NCBI RefSeq assembly: GCF_000299335.2
Contig: NZ_CP004387.1
Span: forward strand, 248,001-312,000
Origin: Isoalcanivorax pacificus W11-5
GTDB lineage: Bacteria > Pseudomonadota > Gammaproteobacteria > Pseudomonadales > Alcanivoracaceae
Length of the DNA stretch: 64,000 nt
Direction: 5' to 3'
How positions within the stretch are numbered: position 1 is the first letter of the stretch; each line of letters starts with the position of its first letter. Below are positions 45,898 to 56,121 of the stretch, piece by piece. The notes beneath the pieces were generated by a model. It saw only the letters and a program-made list of their open reading frames with translations. It was not told where the DNA came from and ran no database searches. The translations under genes were made by a program, and so were the position numbers.

Positions 45898-48098
45898 CAG
45901 CGGAACAGTTTCTGCAGCTCTTCGCGGGCGCGGTCGCGCACTTTTTCCTCGGCCTTTTCACGTTCTTCCTGAACGCGGTCCTGTACTTCCTGTTCCAGTT
46001 GCTCGCGATTTTGCGGCAGGTCTACGCCGAGTTTGTCGCTGGCCAGTTGGGTGACCAGATCACGGCCGGCGCTGCGGAAGGCGTCGCTGCTCGGCAGGCA
46101 CCAGCGCGCAGGGCTGCCGTTCAGGTTGCCGGCGCAGCGCAGCGGCCACTCGCGTTCGCTCAGGCGCGGGTCGCTGCTGATGCTGGGGACTTTCATGCCC
46201 AGCTCGATATCGAAATCCTCGTTGAGAATGTTCAGCCAGCCTTTGCCGTTCAGCGTGGCGCCGCGGTCCAGGTTGGCGTTCAGGCTTTCCACGGTGGCGA
46301 CCATGTTGTCGAGGCGGGCGATGCTCTTGAGGTCGACGATCTTGGTGTCCTCGCTCAGCTCGCGCGGCAGCTTGCCGCCTTCCAGGTTCGGGATGAAGGC
46401 GGTCAGTGCCTGGAAGTTGCCGAGCATGTCGTTCAGGCCGCCGATCACGGCGTCGTGCAGGTTGACGCCGCGCACGATGCCGTCGGCCAGGCCGAAGTCC
46501 ACCTTGCCCTCGGCGTTTTCCATCAGCGCTTTTTCGCTGTTGCCGCGCGTGTTCATTTCGGTGTGGATGGTGGCGATGCCGGTAAACAGGTCGTCGGAGA
46601 GCGCCAGTTTCATCAGCGGTTGAATCTGCACGGTGTTGATGCGGCTGGTGAGGCTCATCGTGGGCGTATCACTGCGCGCGTCGAGCCGGGCGCTGGTGGT
46701 GAAGCTGCCATTGAGGGTCTTGCCGTTGGCCTCGGTCAGGCGCAGCAGGCCGTTGCGGGCATCCATGGCCACCTTGATATCGCTGGCGTCCAGGCCTTCC
46801 ATCAGCACTTTGCCGATGGCGAGTTTGCCGTCGACATTCAGGCCGCGAAGCGTGTCCAGCGGCAGCAGCGGTTCCTCGGACAGGGCCGGCGGCGCGCTGC
46901 TCTCGCCCTGGGCGGTGGCCGGCGCTTCCTCGTCGCTCGCCGGTGGCAGGTAACCGTCCAGATTGATCTGGTCCATGGCCAGGTCGAACATCATCGCCAT
47001 GCTGTCCATGTCGGTGATGCCGGCCTTGCCGGTGATGGTGCTGCTGTCGACGGTGATTTTCAGCGGGTCGAGCAGCAGGCTGTTGGCCGGGCCGCCGATG
47101 TCTGCGGCAAAGGCGATCTGCTTCAGGGCGTTGCTGTCGCTGGTTTCAATAGGGGCTTCGCCGATGGCGCGCAGCGCGGCGTTGGCATCGAACGGGTCGG
47201 TGGCCAGCTTGCCGCTGAACTGCATCTGTGACGACAAGCCGCTCACCTGCACGTTGCCGGTGGTGCGGGTGCCGGCTGCTTCCAGCACCAGGTCGGTGAC
47301 TTTCACGACGTCGTCATCCAGTGCGGCGTCCACGTTCAGTTGCGCGCTGATATCCACCGGGGTGCTGGTCAGGCCGCCGATGGCGGTTTTCACGTTCAGT
47401 GGTGCCAGGGTGTAGTGGTTGGCATCCAGGTTCACGCCGACCATGGTATCCACCTCGACGTCGATGCGGATGTCGTCCTGGTCCTGATAGCGCAGCGAGG
47501 CCTGCACCGGGAACGGCTCTTCCAGCTGCACGTCGGAAGCGGCGACATTGATGTGCTCGATGATGATGTCGGTGCCATCCGTGGTGTTGCGGTAGCGCAG
47601 GCGGCTGTCGGCCACGGTCACTTCCGGAATGGTCAGCGGAATGTCCATGGCGGAGCTGTCACCCTGTTCCGCGTCGGCGGGCGTTTCTTCGGCCGGTGTG
47701 TCGGAAGCCGCGATGCGCTCCCAGTTGCCGCCCTGCTCGTTCTCGATCAGGTTCAGGTCCAGGCCGGACAGGCTGATGGCGTCCATCTCGACGTTGCCGA
47801 ACAGCAGTGGCCACACGGCGACGCCGACGCGGGCGTCGCCGATGGCGGCGAACAGGTCTTCATCGTCGCCGATGCGGGCTTCGGTGCGGCCGATGGAGAC
47901 GCCCAGCGAAGGCCAGAATGTCCAGGCAAGATCGCCCTGAATATCGAGATTCAGGTTGGCATGTTGTCGGGCGAGGTCGGAAATCTGCGGTTTGAAGTCA
48001 TTCGGGTCGATGACGCGCGTGATCACGAACACGGCCACCCCGAGCAATACAATCAGGCCAATCAGGGTGTACAGGGCAATGCGGGCGGCGCGGGCCAT
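45897..48098 (-). CDS. asmA: AsmA family protein
   Basis: The 733-residue protein has an N-terminal membrane helix ([20 protein letters not shown]) and the AsmA start signature [16 protein letters not shown] long periplasmic beta-rich region follows, ending with a coiled-coil of charged residues (about 690-733). AsmA-like proteins are thought to bridge the envelope and affect phospholipid and outer membrane homeostasis. The asmA-mutY-yggX order is conserved in related bacteria. Confidence 0.92.
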   Translation of the reverse strand: MARAARIALYTLIGLIVLLGVAVFVITRVIDPNDFKPQISDLARQHANLNLDIQGDLAWTFWPSLGVSIGRTEARIGDDEDLFAAIGDARVGVAVWPLLFGNVEMDAISLSGLDLNLIENEQGGNWERIAASDTPAEETPADAEQGDSSAMDIPLTIPEVTVADSRLRYRNTTDGTDIIIEHINVAASDVQLEEPFPVQASLRYQDQDDIRIDVEVDTMVGVNLDANHYTLAPLNVKTAIGGLTSTPVDISAQLNVDAALDDDVVKVTDLVLEAAGTRTTGNVQVSGLSSQMQFSGKLATDPFDANAALRAIGEAPIETSDSNALKQIAFAADIGGPANSLLLDPLKITVDSSTITGKAGITDMDSMAMMFDLAMDQINLDGYLPPASDEEAPATAQGESSAPPALSEEPLLPLDTLRGLNVDGKLAIGKVLMEGLDASDIKVAMDARNGLLRLTEANGKTLNGSFTTSARLDARSDTPTMSLTSRINTVQIQPLMKLALSDDLFTGIATIHTEMNTRGNSEKALMENAEGKVDFGLADGIVRGVNLHDAVIGGLNDMLGNFQALTAFIPNLEGGKLPRELSEDTKIVDLKSIARLDNMVATVESLNANLDRGATLNGKGWLNILNEDFDIELGMKVPSISSDPRLSEREWPLRCAGNLNGSPARWCLPSSDAFRSAGRDLVTQLASDKLGVDLPQNREQLEQEVQDRVQEEREKAEEKVRDRAREELQKLFR

Positions 48099-48230
48099 GG
48101 GGCTCTCCTTGCACGAGAATGACAGGGGCTGGATTATAGCAGCCTTGAGGCAGGCTGTGCCGGGACCAAACCCCCTTGGTTTTGTGGGGAATTTGTCACA
48201 CCGGAGTATGACGGATTAGGGGAAGCGGGT

Positions 48231-50156
48231 TTGCAAAAGTTCCTGCAATGGGTGCTGGTGTCGGGTGTGTGGCTGATGATGCTGGCCTCACCGGCGCTGG
48301 CCGGTGTGGTCACGCCGACGCCGGACGACCGGGAGATATCGCTCGCGCCGGCGCTGGAAGTGCTGGTGGACCCGGAAGGCAACTGGAGCATCGACCAGGT
48401 GAGCAGCACCTTCGCCGGGCGTTTTCTGCCGCACGCTGGCGGCAATCCCAGCTTTGGTTTTACCCGTTCGGTCATCTGGCTGCGCATGACACTGGATCTG
48501 GACCAGGTGCGTGATCATGACTGGTATCTGGTGCAGCGCCATCCCATTGTCGATCACCTGTATCTGTATGAACCGGATGGCGAGGGCGGTTTCCGCGTGC
48601 GTCATGTGGGTGATGTGCTCCCGTTCGGCGAGCGGGAACTGACGGTGCGCGAATTTGTGTTCCCCTTGCCGGACACGTTGCAGGGGCCGCAGACGTATTA
48701 CATGAAAGTCCACGGTCTTGGCGCGTTGCACCTGGACCTGCGGCTGTCGTCCGCAGACGGGCTGGTGGAGCGCACTTATCGCGAGCAGATTGTGACCGGC
48801 CTGTTTTTCGGCGCCGTGCTGGCGATGCTGCTGTATAACATTTTGCTGTTTATTACGGTTCGCGACACCGCGTACCTCTATTACCTGGTGTTCATCACCT
48901 TCTTTACGCTCAGCTTTCTCAATATCAATGGCCTGGGGCTTCAGTACCTGTGGCCGGGCTGCCCGCGGCTGAACGAGTATTTCCCCTCGATCATCGGCCT
49001 GTCGATGGTCGGCGTGATCCAGTACACGCGTCAGTTTATCGGTCTGCGCGAACGCTCGCCGTCGGCCGACCGGGTGTTGCGCTATCTGCTGGGCGGGGCG
49101 GTGCTGCTGACGCTGCTGATGGTAGCGATTCCGCCGCCGCTGTCGTACCACATGATCGTGTTCATGGTGCTGGTGATCATCAGCACGCTGGGCGTGGTGA
49201 GCTGGCGCGCCTGGCGGGCCGGGTTCCGTGCGGCGCGGCTGTATGTGCTGGCCTGGTGTTTCTTCCTGGTGGGCTGCGGGGTGTTCGCGCTGCTGAACCT
49301 TGGCCTGCTGCCGCACAATGTATTCACAAATTACGCGCCGCATTTCGGCGGTATCTGGGCGATCCTGCTGCTGTCGCTGGCACTGGGCGACCGCATCAAG
49401 CTGTTGCAGTCCGAGCGCGATGCGATCACTGCCCAGGCGCGCACGGCGCTGGAAAAACATGTGCAGGATGTGGAGCAACTCGACCGCGACAAACTGCTGT
49501 TCCTGGAATATCTCAGCCATGAACTGAACACGCCGCTGAACTGGCTGGCGGGTGCCCGGCTGTTGCAGGCCGGGCAGCTGCCGCCGGAGCTGGCGGACGC
49601 GGTGACCATGGTGCAGAAGGGGCAGGACCGCCTCCAGCAACTGGTGTCGACGTCGTTGCGCTATTTCGACCTGGCCGGTCGTGAGCAGGCGCCGTCGCTG
49701 TCGTACTGCCAGCCGATGTGGCTGGTGGACCGGCTGTTGCGGCAGCGCGATGCGGTCATCCGGGCGCGTTCGCTGAAAGTGCGCAACAGCATTCCGGCCG
49801 ATCTTCAGGTGGTGGCCTGCGAAGCGGAGCTGACCGAGGTGCTGGGCATGTTGCTGGATAACGCGATCCAGTTCAGCGAGGCGGGTGGCGATGTGCTGGT
49901 GGAGGCCGTCGTCAGCGGTCAGCAGGTGGTGCTCAAGGTGCGCGATGGCGGCCGTGGCATTGACCCGCAGGATCTGGAGCGCATCTTCCAGCCGTTCTTC
50001 ATGATCGGCTCGGGCCACCACGCCGACGGCTTCGGACTCTCGCTGCCGATGGCGCGGGTGATGATCCGTCACATGGGCGGGCAGATGTGGGCGGAAAGCC
50101 CCGGTCGGGGTGCCGGCACTACCACCTGCGTGCAATTACCGCTGGCGGTGCTCTAG
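48231..50156 (+). CDS. 7TMR-DISM sensor histidine kinase
   Basis: The 641-residue protein has a signal peptide, a periplasmic 7TMR-DISMED2 domain (about residues 35-165, SVIWLRMTLDL and YLYEPDGEGGFRV), seven hydrophobic helices (about 185-390) and a C-terminal kinase. The H-box is FLEYLSHELNTPLNWL and the ATP site has LLDNAIQF and DGGRGIDPQ. DISM receptors often sense carbohydrate-like ligands. The start is TTG at 48231 with GGGGAAG upstream. No response regulator is adjacent. Confidence 0.87.
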   Translation: MQKFLQWVLVSGVWLMMLASPALAGVVTPTPDDREISLAPALEVLVDPEGNWSIDQVSSTFAGRFLPHAGGNPSFGFTRSVIWLRMTLDLDQVRDHDWYLVQRHPIVDHLYLYEPDGEGGFRVRHVGDVLPFGERELTVREFVFPLPDTLQGPQTYYMKVHGLGALHLDLRLSSADGLVERTYREQIVTGLFFGAVLAMLLYNILLFITVRDTAYLYYLVFITFFTLSFLNINGLGLQYLWPGCPRLNEYFPSIIGLSMVGVIQYTRQFIGLRERSPSADRVLRYLLGGAVLLTLLMVAIPPPLSYHMIVFMVLVIISTLGVVSWRAWRAGFRAARLYVLAWCFFLVGCGVFALLNLGLLPHNVFTNYAPHFGGIWAILLLSLALGDRIKLLQSERDAITAQARTALEKHVQDVEQLDRDKLLFLEYLSHELNTPLNWLAGARLLQAGQLPPELADAVTMVQKGQDRLQQLVSTSLRYFDLAGREQAPSLSYCQPMWLVDRLLRQRDAVIRARSLKVRNSIPADLQVVACEAELTEVLGMLLDNAIQFSEAGGDVLVEAVVSGQQVVLKVRDGGRGIDPQDLERIFQPFFMIGSGHHADGFGLSLPMARVMIRHMGGQMWAESPGRGAGTTTCVQLPLAVL

Positions 50157-50167
50157 CAAGGAGTGTG

Positions 50168-50506
50168 TCAGCCGCCGGCCAGCCCGGCCTTCGTGGCCAG
50201 GTTGTCGAGGCTGGCCGGCCAGGACAGGCCGGGCAACTGCGACATCGCCAGTTTCAGCAATGTGCCGCCGACGCCGCGGCCACGGCTGGCCGGGTGCACG
50301 GCCAGCGCCAGCACTTCCCAGCCGTCCGCCTTCGGCACCGCCAGCAGCAGCGCCAGCGGGCTGCCGTTGAAATGCCCTTCGATCAGCCGGGCACCGGCAG
50401 GTGGTGCCGCCAGTTGTGCGGCGATCTCGGGCAGGTCACGCAGCACGCGGGCAAAGTGGTCTGCGCTGCGGTCGTTCAGGGCATGTTCTCTGGCTATGAG
50501 TGGCAT
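50168..50506 (-). CDS. GNAT-fold acetyltransferase-like protein
   Basis: The 112-residue protein contains LALAVHPASRGRGVGGTLL, the acetyl-CoA pyrophosphate-binding motif (Arg-Gly-x-Gly-x-Gly pattern). It is short for GNAT proteins and resembles small PanZ-like or PA4534-like members, but I cannot choose. The ATG at 50506 gives a compact protein; a longer frame runs into the hisB promoter. It converges with the kinase gene. Confidence 0.7.
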   Translation of the reverse strand: MPLIAREHALNDRSADHFARVLRDLPEIAAQLAAPPAGARLIEGHFNGSPLALLLAVPKADGWEVLALAVHPASRGRGVGGTLLKLAMSQLPGLSWPASLDNLATKAGLAGG

Positions 50507-50542
50507 CGTGGCACGTCGCTGGTTCGCATGACGGGGGGGCCG

Positions 50543-50548
50543 TATAAT
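50543..50548 (+). promoter_or_regulatory. -10 element of the hisBHA operon
   Basis: A consensus TATAAT lies 27 bases before the hisB ATG. The best -35 candidate, TGGTTC at 50520-50525, is weak. Because the start site would be close to the ribosome site TGGAGG, the leader is short and there is no room for a histidine attenuator. Confidence 0.6.
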
Positions 50549-50574
50549 ACCGGCCTGTTCTGTGGAGGTCATTC

Positions 50575-51201
50575 ATGAAGCAACGCACCGCCAGCGTGAC
50601 GCGTAACACGCTGGAAACCCGCATTCAGGTATCCCTGAATCTCGACGGCACCGGCCAGGGCGTGTTCGAGACCGGGCTGCCGTTCCTGGATCACATGCTC
50701 GATCAGGTGGCCCGTCATGGCCTGGTCGATCTGGAAGTACGCGCGGAGGGTGACCTGCATATTGATGCCCACCACACGGTGGAGGACATCGGCATCGCGC
50801 TGGGCCAGGCATTCGCCCGCGCCTGGGGCGACAAGAAAGGCGTGCGCCGTTACGGCCATGCCTACGTGCCGCTGGACGAGGCCCTGTCCCGCGTGGTGGT
50901 CGATCTCTCCGGCCGTCCCGGCCTGGAAATGAACGTGGATTTCTCCCGTGCCCGCATCGGCGAGTTCGATGTGGACCTGTTCTACGAGTTTTTCCAGGGG
51001 CTGGTGAACCACGGCATGATCACCCTGCATATCGACAACCTGCGTGGCCGCAACGCTCACCACCAGGCGGAAACCGTGTTCAAGGCCTTTGGCCGGGCAC
51101 TGCGCATGGCGGTGGAATTCGATCCGCGCATGGCCGACATCACCCCTTCCACCAAGGGTACGCTGACCGAAAATACGGGCGCTGATCCCGTCAAAGGCTG
51201 A
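50575..51201 (+). CDS. hisB: Imidazoleglycerol-phosphate dehydratase
   Basis: HisB catalyses the sixth step after PRPP in histidine synthesis. The 208-residue monofunctional enzyme has both metal-binding repeats, [16 protein letters not shown] and [17 protein letters not shown], plus [11 protein letters not shown] near the start. The phosphatase domain found in E. coli HisB is absent, as is usual outside enterics. It is the first gene of hisB-hisH-hisA. Confidence 0.96.
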   Translation: MKQRTASVTRNTLETRIQVSLNLDGTGQGVFETGLPFLDHMLDQVARHGLVDLEVRAEGDLHIDAHHTVEDIGIALGQAFARAWGDKKGVRRYGHAYVPLDEALSRVVVDLSGRPGLEMNVDFSRARIGEFDVDLFYEFFQGLVNHGMITLHIDNLRGRNAHHQAETVFKAFGRALRMAVEFDPRMADITPSTKGTLTENTGADPVKG

Positions 51202-51207
51202 TTCACC

Positions 51208-51846
51208 ATGGCAGAGACTGTCGCCGTCGTTGACTACGGCATGGGTAATCTCCATTCCGCTGGCAAGGCGCTGGAAAAGGCCGCCAACGGCCAGAAGATC
51301 GTGATCAGCAGTGACCCGGCGGTGATTCGTGCCGCTGATCGCGTGGTCTTTCCCGGTGTTGGCGCCATTCGTGACTGTATCGCGGTGCTGAAAGAGCGTG
51401 AGCTGGACCAGGCGATCCTCAGCGTGGCCGCCGAGGGCCGGCCGCTGCTGGGCATCTGCGTTGGCATGCAGGCGCTGATGAGCCACAGCGAGGAAAACGA
51501 CGGCGTTGACTGCCTGGGGCTGTTTCCCGGCGTGGTGCGCCGTTTCCCCGATCAGGTGGATGAGCTCGGCCAGCGCATGAAAGTGCCGCACATGGGCTGG
51601 AACCAGGTACGGCAGGCGCCGCATCCGCTCTGGGAGGGCATTCCCGACTTCAGTCGCTTCTATTTTGTGCACTCCTACCATGTGGTGGAGATGCCGGAGA
51701 ATCAGGTGGCCGGCAGTTGCGATTATGGTGTGCGGTTTGCTGCGGCGGCCGCGCGCGGCAACATCTTCGCGGTGCAGTTCCACCCCGAGAAAAGCGCGCC
51801 CCACGGCCTGGTGCTGCTGGAAAATTTCCTGCGCTGGCAGCCGTAA
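51208..51846 (+). CDS. hisH: Imidazole glycerol phosphate synthase, glutaminase subunit
   Basis: HisH supplies ammonia to HisF. The 212-residue class I amidotransferase shows [11 protein letters not shown], the nucleophile Cys in [11 protein letters not shown] and the His-Glu pair in [14 protein letters not shown]. It follows hisB by six bases. Its partner HisF is encoded about 1.7 kb further on. Confidence 0.96.
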   Translation: MAETVAVVDYGMGNLHSAGKALEKAANGQKIVISSDPAVIRAADRVVFPGVGAIRDCIAVLKERELDQAILSVAAEGRPLLGICVGMQALMSHSEENDGVDCLGLFPGVVRRFPDQVDELGQRMKVPHMGWNQVRQAPHPLWEGIPDFSRFYFVHSYHVVEMPENQVAGSCDYGVRFAAAAARGNIFAVQFHPEKSAPHGLVLLENFLRWQP

Positions 51847-51885
51847 GGCGCGCCTGTTCCTGATTCACACGTCAAGAGAATTGCT

Positions 51886-52626
51886 ATGCAACTGATCCCC
51901 GCCATCGACCTGAAAGACGGCAAATGCGTGCGCCTGAAACAGGGTCGCATGGAAGACGACACCGTGTTCTCCGACGACCCGGTGGCGGTGGCCCGGCACT
52001 GGGTCGAGCGCGGCGCGCGGCGTCTGCATCTGGTGGACCTCAATGGCGCCTTCGCCGGCGAGCCGGTCAACGGCGAGATCGTCAAGGCGATTGCGAAGGC
52101 GCACCCGGACCTGCCGATCCAGATCGGCGGCGGCATCCGCAACCCGGAGATCATCCAGGCCTATCTGGATGCCGGCGTGCAGTGGGTCATCATCGGCACC
52201 AAGGCGGTGAAAGAGCCGGCTTTTGTGAAAGCCATGTGCGAGCAGTTTCCCGGTCACATCATCGTTGGCCTGGACGCGAAAGACGGCATGGTGGCCACCG
52301 ATGGCTGGGCCAATGTCACCGATGTGGAAGTCGTATCGCTGGCGCGGCAGTTCGAAAACGACGGCGTGGCCGCCATCGTCTACACCGATATCAGCCGGGA
52401 CGGCATGCTGCAGGGCGTGAACGTGGACGCCACCGTGCGGCTGGCGCAGGCCATTTCGATTCCGGTGATCGCCTCCGGCGGCATTACCAACCTGGATGAC
52501 GTGCGCGGCCTGTGTGCCGTGGCGGACCAGGGGATCAGCGGCGCCATTACCGGCCGCGCCATCTATGAGGGCACCCTGGATTTCGCCGAAGGGCAGACGC
52601 TGGCGGATGCGCTGACCCGCGCCTGA
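51886..52626 (+). CDS. hisA: ProFAR isomerase
   Basis: HisA isomerises ProFAR to PRFAR. The 246-residue TIM barrel shows [17 protein letters not shown] with the catalytic Asp, IQIGGGIRN, and [14 protein letters not shown] with the second catalytic Asp. It is the last gene of the upstream his group; repeat copy 2 begins 13 bases after its stop. Confidence 0.96.
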   Translation: MQLIPAIDLKDGKCVRLKQGRMEDDTVFSDDPVAVARHWVERGARRLHLVDLNGAFAGEPVNGEIVKAIAKAHPDLPIQIGGGIRNPEIIQAYLDAGVQWVIIGTKAVKEPAFVKAMCEQFPGHIIVGLDAKDGMVATDGWANVTDVEVVSLARQFENDGVAAIVYTDISRDGMLQGVNVDATVRLAQAISIPVIASGGITNLDDVRGLCAVADQGISGAITGRAIYEGTLDFAEGQTLADALTRA

Positions 52627-52639
52627 ATTCCGGTGTGGG

Positions 52640-52808
52640 GTAGGGTGGGTAGAGCCAAAGGCGAAACCCACCATGTCCATGTAGCGCACTGCTCGCACAA
52701 AACCAGCGAAACTACCCACCACCCAAGCCGGGTGATTTCGATGGTTTTGCGGGAGTGAATAACGGGCATGGACCCGGTGGGTTTCGCCTTTGGCTCTACC
52801 CACCCTAC
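52640..52808. repeat. 169-bp palindromic element, copy 2
   Basis: The same length and 33-bp perfect terminal inverted repeats as copy 1, here between hisA (stop 52626) and the convergent DUF2845 gene (stop 52819). The inner arm is less perfect, CAAAACCAGCGAAAC against GATTTCGATGGTTTTG. It separates hisA from hisF together with the DUF2845 gene. Confidence 0.95.
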
Positions 52809-52818
52809 GCCCCCCCCC

Positions 52819-53388
52819 TCAATCACGGAAGCGGCTGCTTTCCACCGCCACTACCCGGCCATTCACCAGCATCACAAAGCGCATGAACTGCTGGCTGTTG
52901 AAGCGATACAGCCATTCTTCCGCCGGCACGCCCAGCGGATAGGGCGCGCCGGCTGCCAGCCGTGGCACGGGTGCCGATGTGATCAGGGTGTCCACACTGT
53001 CAGGCTCGCCACAGCGGGCCAGCAGTTCCAGTTGCGACATGCCGGTCCCCAGATCGTTGGGCGAGCAGCGTGGATTGGCGCGCCGGCTGAAGCCGCGCGG
53101 GCCGGTCACCACCTGCGACAGGCGTCCGTTCTGGAAGCGCAGGAAACGCATGAACTGCTGAGTGCCGAAGTTGTACTGCCATTCTTCCTCCACCGGCACG
53201 AAGCCCGCCTGTGCGGTGAGTACGGAATGCAGCACGACCTTCACGTCCGGCTCGCCGCAGGCCAGGCTGACCTCGGCCATCCGGTCGCCCTGGCGCACGA
53301 TGCCCCTGTCACAGCGCAGGTCGGCCCGGGCCGGCAAGGCCAGTGCGCCGAGCAGGGTGCAGGTCAGCAGAAACAGTAACAGGCGCAT
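52819..53388 (-). CDS. DUF2845 domain exported protein
   Basis: The 189-residue protein has a signal peptide (about residues 1-22, cleaved near PARA) and two internal repeats: [20 protein letters not shown] and [20 protein letters not shown], each followed by a strand region with [12 protein letters not shown] or [12 protein letters not shown]. This duplicated pattern with paired cysteines fits DUF2845, a periplasmic family of unknown function. It is inserted on the opposite strand within the his gene group. Confidence 0.82.
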   Translation of the reverse strand: MRLLLFLLTCTLLGALALPARADLRCDRGIVRQGDRMAEVSLACGEPDVKVVLHSVLTAQAGFVPVEEEWQYNFGTQQFMRFLRFQNGRLSQVVTGPRGFSRRANPRCSPNDLGTGMSQLELLARCGEPDSVDTLITSAPVPRLAAGAPYPLGVPAEEWLYRFNSQQFMRFVMLVNGRVVAVESSRFRD

Positions 53389-53489
53389 GTATCGTTCCTC
53401 CCGAGGGTGGGACAGCGTGTCATCCAGAGTAGTTTCGGATTCGGCCCGATCACGTCAACGGGCCGGGTTCGCGCTCACGCGGTCTCTGG

Positions 53490-53495
53490 TAGAAT
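53490..53495 (+). promoter_or_regulatory. Candidate -10 element of hisF
   Basis: TAGAAT at 53490-53495 lies about 32 bases before the hisF ATG. No good -35 was seen. A separate promoter is needed because the upstream gene is on the other strand. Confidence 0.4.
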
Positions 53496-53526
53496 CGGTG
53501 CCCTCGCTAACCGCAGTGGTGTTGTC

Positions 53527-54300
53527 ATGGGTCTGGCCAAACGCATTATTCCCTGCCTGGACGTGGACCAGGGCCGCGTCGTCAAGGGCGTCAAGTTCGT
53601 CGAGATTCGCGACGCCGGCGATCCGGTGGAGGTCGCGCGCCGCTATAACGAGGCCGGCGCCGACGAGATTACCTTCCTGGATATTACCGCCAGCCATGAA
53701 GGCCGCGACACCATGCTGCATACGGTGGAGCGCATGGCCAGCCAGGTATTCATCCCGCTGACCGTTGGCGGCGGTGTGCGCACGATCGCCGACATCCGCA
53801 ACCTGCTCAATGCCGGTGCGGACAAGGTAAGCATCAATTCTGCCGCCGTCAGCAATCCGGACTTCGTGCGCGAGGCGGCCGACCGCTTCGGCTCGCAGTG
53901 CATCGTGGTGGCCATCGACGCGAAGAAAGTCAGCGCCGAGAGTGAACCAAACCGCTGGGAAATCTTCACCCACGGCGGCCGCAAGCCGACCGGCATCAAT
54001 GCGGTCGAGTGGGCCACCCGCATGACGGACAACGGCGCGGGTGAAATCCTGTTGACCAGCATGGACCGTGACGGCACCAAGAATGGTTTCGACATTGCGC
54101 TCACGCGGGCGGTCAGTGATGCGGTGCCGGTGCCGGTGATCGCCTCGGGTGGCGTCGGTAACCTCCAGCACCTGGTCGATGGCGTGCTGCAGGGCGGTGC
54201 CGACGCGGTGCTGGCGGCGAGTATTTTCCACTTTGGCGAATACACCATCCGCGAGGCGAAGGAATACCTGGCGGCGGCAGGTGTGGAAATGCGCCTCTGA
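53527..54300 (+). CDS. hisF: Imidazole glycerol phosphate synthase, cyclase subunit
   Basis: HisF makes imidazole glycerol phosphate and AICAR. The 257-residue TIM barrel has the catalytic Asp in [16 protein letters not shown], the phosphate site [11 protein letters not shown], and the second catalytic Asp in [15 protein letters not shown]. The ATG at 53527 gives the standard start [14 protein letters not shown]. It is detached from hisBHA by the minus-strand DUF2845 gene and repeat copy 2. Confidence 0.97.
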   Translation: MGLAKRIIPCLDVDQGRVVKGVKFVEIRDAGDPVEVARRYNEAGADEITFLDITASHEGRDTMLHTVERMASQVFIPLTVGGGVRTIADIRNLLNAGADKVSINSAAVSNPDFVREAADRFGSQCIVVAIDAKKVSAESEPNRWEIFTHGGRKPTGINAVEWATRMTDNGAGEILLTSMDRDGTKNGFDIALTRAVSDAVPVPVIASGGVGNLQHLVDGVLQGGADAVLAASIFHFGEYTIREAKEYLAAAGVEMRL

Positions 54301-54333
54301 AAGCCGCCTCGCCGGTCGGCAGGGCATGTCTGG

Positions 54334-54361
54334 AAAAGCCGCACCATGGTGCGGCTTTTTT
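54334..54361 (+). terminator. Intrinsic terminator after hisF
   Basis: AAAAGCCGCA and TGCGGCTTTT pair around CCATGG, and the right arm continues into two more T residues. It lies 34 bases after the hisF stop. Confidence 0.9.
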
Positions 54362-54425
54362 CATGGCCCCTGATTTCGCTGTGCGGTACTCTCGGGTGCA
54401 ATAAAAACAACTTCGGGAGTACGTC

Positions 54426-55307
54426 ATGGAGCAAGGGCCGCTGATCGAGATCGGTCTGCCGATTGCATTGTTTTTGATCATGATCGGGATGGGGCTGACG
54501 CTCTCGGTGCGCGATTTCCGCGAATTGGTGGTTGCGCCAAAATCGGTGGTCTACGGCACCCTCGCGCAGATCCTGATCATGCCGCTGATTGCCTTTGGCC
54601 TGGCCGGTGTGCTGGGCCTGGCGCCTGCACTGGCCGTGGGCCTGGTACTGATTGCCGCCTGCCCGGGTGGCACCACTTCCAATCTGTTTACCTTCATCGG
54701 CCGCGGTGATGTGGCGCTCTCCATCATTCTCACGGTGCTGGCCAGCCTGATCACCATTGTCACGCTGCCGGTCTTCGTCAATATCGCGATGGAAAAGTAC
54801 ATGGATGCGTCCACCCGCGTGGTGCTGCCGGTGCTGCGCACTGTGGTCACACTGGTGGTGATCATTCTGGTGCCGGTGGCCATCGGCATGACGGTGCGGC
54901 GGTTTGCGCCGGCGGCCGCCGCGAAAGCGGAAAAGGCGGTGAGCCTGTTCGGGCTGCTGGTGCTGGTGGGCGTGATCGTGGCAGTGGTGATCAGTGTCGG
55001 GGACCAGATTGGTGGTCTATTGAAAGCGGCGGGCCCGGCGGCGGCACTGCTGAATGTGGCCGGCATCCTGATCGGGCTGGGCGGCGGCCGGCTGTTCGGC
55101 ATGAGCCGGCCTTCGGCCTATACCGTGGCGGTCGAACTGGGCATCAAGAACGGCACGCTGGGGCTGATGATCGCGCTGACGCTGCTGAACTCGCCGGAAA
55201 TTTCCATTCCCTCGGCGGTGTACGGTTTGATGATGTTTGCGTTTGGCTTCCTGATGCTGGGCTACAGCAGGCTGACGAAGATCGGTGTGGCAAAACCGGC
55301 GGCCTGA
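54426..55307 (+). CDS. Bile acid:sodium symporter family protein
   Basis: The 293-residue membrane protein has about nine to ten hydrophobic helices. The SBF-family core motif is seen in LVLIAACPGGTTSNLFTFI, and VAVELGIKNGTLGLMIAL matches the second crossover region. In bacteria such proteins carry organic acids or sterol-like anions; the substrate is not predictable. The stop lies six bases from the convergent yibQ-like gene stop. Confidence 0.88.
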   Translation: MEQGPLIEIGLPIALFLIMIGMGLTLSVRDFRELVVAPKSVVYGTLAQILIMPLIAFGLAGVLGLAPALAVGLVLIAACPGGTTSNLFTFIGRGDVALSIILTVLASLITIVTLPVFVNIAMEKYMDASTRVVLPVLRTVVTLVVIILVPVAIGMTVRRFAPAAAAKAEKAVSLFGLLVLVGVIVAVVISVGDQIGGLLKAAGPAAALLNVAGILIGLGGGRLFGMSRPSAYTVAVELGIKNGTLGLMIALTLLNSPEISIPSAVYGLMMFAFGFLMLGYSRLTKIGVAKPAA

Positions 55308-55313
55308 GCCCTG

Positions 55314-56117
55314 TCAGGAGCGCGCGTCGCCTGCCGCCACACCTTCCCCCACGGCGGGCTGTCGTTGACCGGCAGCCCGCAGTCCACCGTCTGGCAGCAA
55401 TGTCGACACCGGCACCACCTCAATACCGGCCTCTTCCATCAACGGCAGTACCCGCTCCAGGTATTCCAGCGTTTCCGGATACGGGTGGCCAATGGCAATC
55501 GCCGTGCCGCGATGGCGGGCGATACGCAGTAGCTGGTTGAACTGGTCGTTGATCGCCATCAGGTCGCGTTCATTGTCGAGGAACACGTCACGGCCGAGGG
55601 CGGCCAGCCCGTGCGCGCGCGCCGTCGCTTCCGCCACGGATGCGGCAGAGGTACGGCTGTCGATGAAAAAGGCGCGGTGCCCGGCCAGAGCCGACATCAC
55701 GCTGTCCATGGTGGTGGCGTTGCTGGTGGCCAGGCTGCCCATATGGTTGTTCATGCCGGCGGCCTGCGGCAGCAGTGCAAAGGCTTCTTCGATGCGCGCG
55801 CTGATCAGTTCCGGTGCCATCTCGGTATCGATGCCGCCGGCGTCCAGCGTGTGACCGTTACTGGCGGACATCGGCATATGGATGATGATTTCGCGGCCAC
55901 GGCGTTTGGCTTCCCGGGCCAGGCGCGGACCGTGCGGTGAGCGCGGGATGACCGCGCAGGTGATCGCCGCCGGCAGGTTGATGGCGCGCAGGCCGCGTTC
56001 GCGATGATAGCCAATGTCGTCGATGATGATGGCAATGCGTGGCGTCGGCTGTGCCAGCGCAGGCAGGGGCAGGCACAGCAGGGCCAGCAAGGCCCAGCCG
56101 GAAATGCGGGCGGGCAC
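55314..56117 (-). CDS. yibQ: Divergent polysaccharide deacetylase family protein (YibQ)
   Basis: The 267-residue protein has a signal peptide (LLALLCLPLPALAQ) and a NodB-like fold with the conserved IAIIIDDIGYHRERG segment and GMNNHMGSLATSN metal-site region. YibQ-type proteins are in the envelope and their substrate is not settled. The GTG at 56117 lies four bases after the ctpA stop. The envC-ctpA-yibQ order is conserved. Confidence 0.88.
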   Translation of the reverse strand: MPARISGWALLALLCLPLPALAQPTPRIAIIIDDIGYHRERGLRAINLPAAITCAVIPRSPHGPRLAREAKRRGREIIIHMPMSASNGHTLDAGGIDTEMAPELISARIEEAFALLPQAAGMNNHMGSLATSNATTMDSVMSALAGHRAFFIDSRTSAASVAEATARAHGLAALGRDVFLDNERDLMAINDQFNQLLRIARHRGTAIAIGHPYPETLEYLERVLPLMEEAGIEVVPVSTLLPDGGLRAAGQRQPAVGEGVAAGDARS

Positions 56118-56121
56118 GGTC

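Noticed and set aside
52768..53379. Open frame beginning in repeat copy 2 with the peptide VGFAFGSTHPT
   Set aside because: The same peptide is produced by all three repeat copies and simply translates the inverted repeat; the rest is antisense to the DUF2845 gene.
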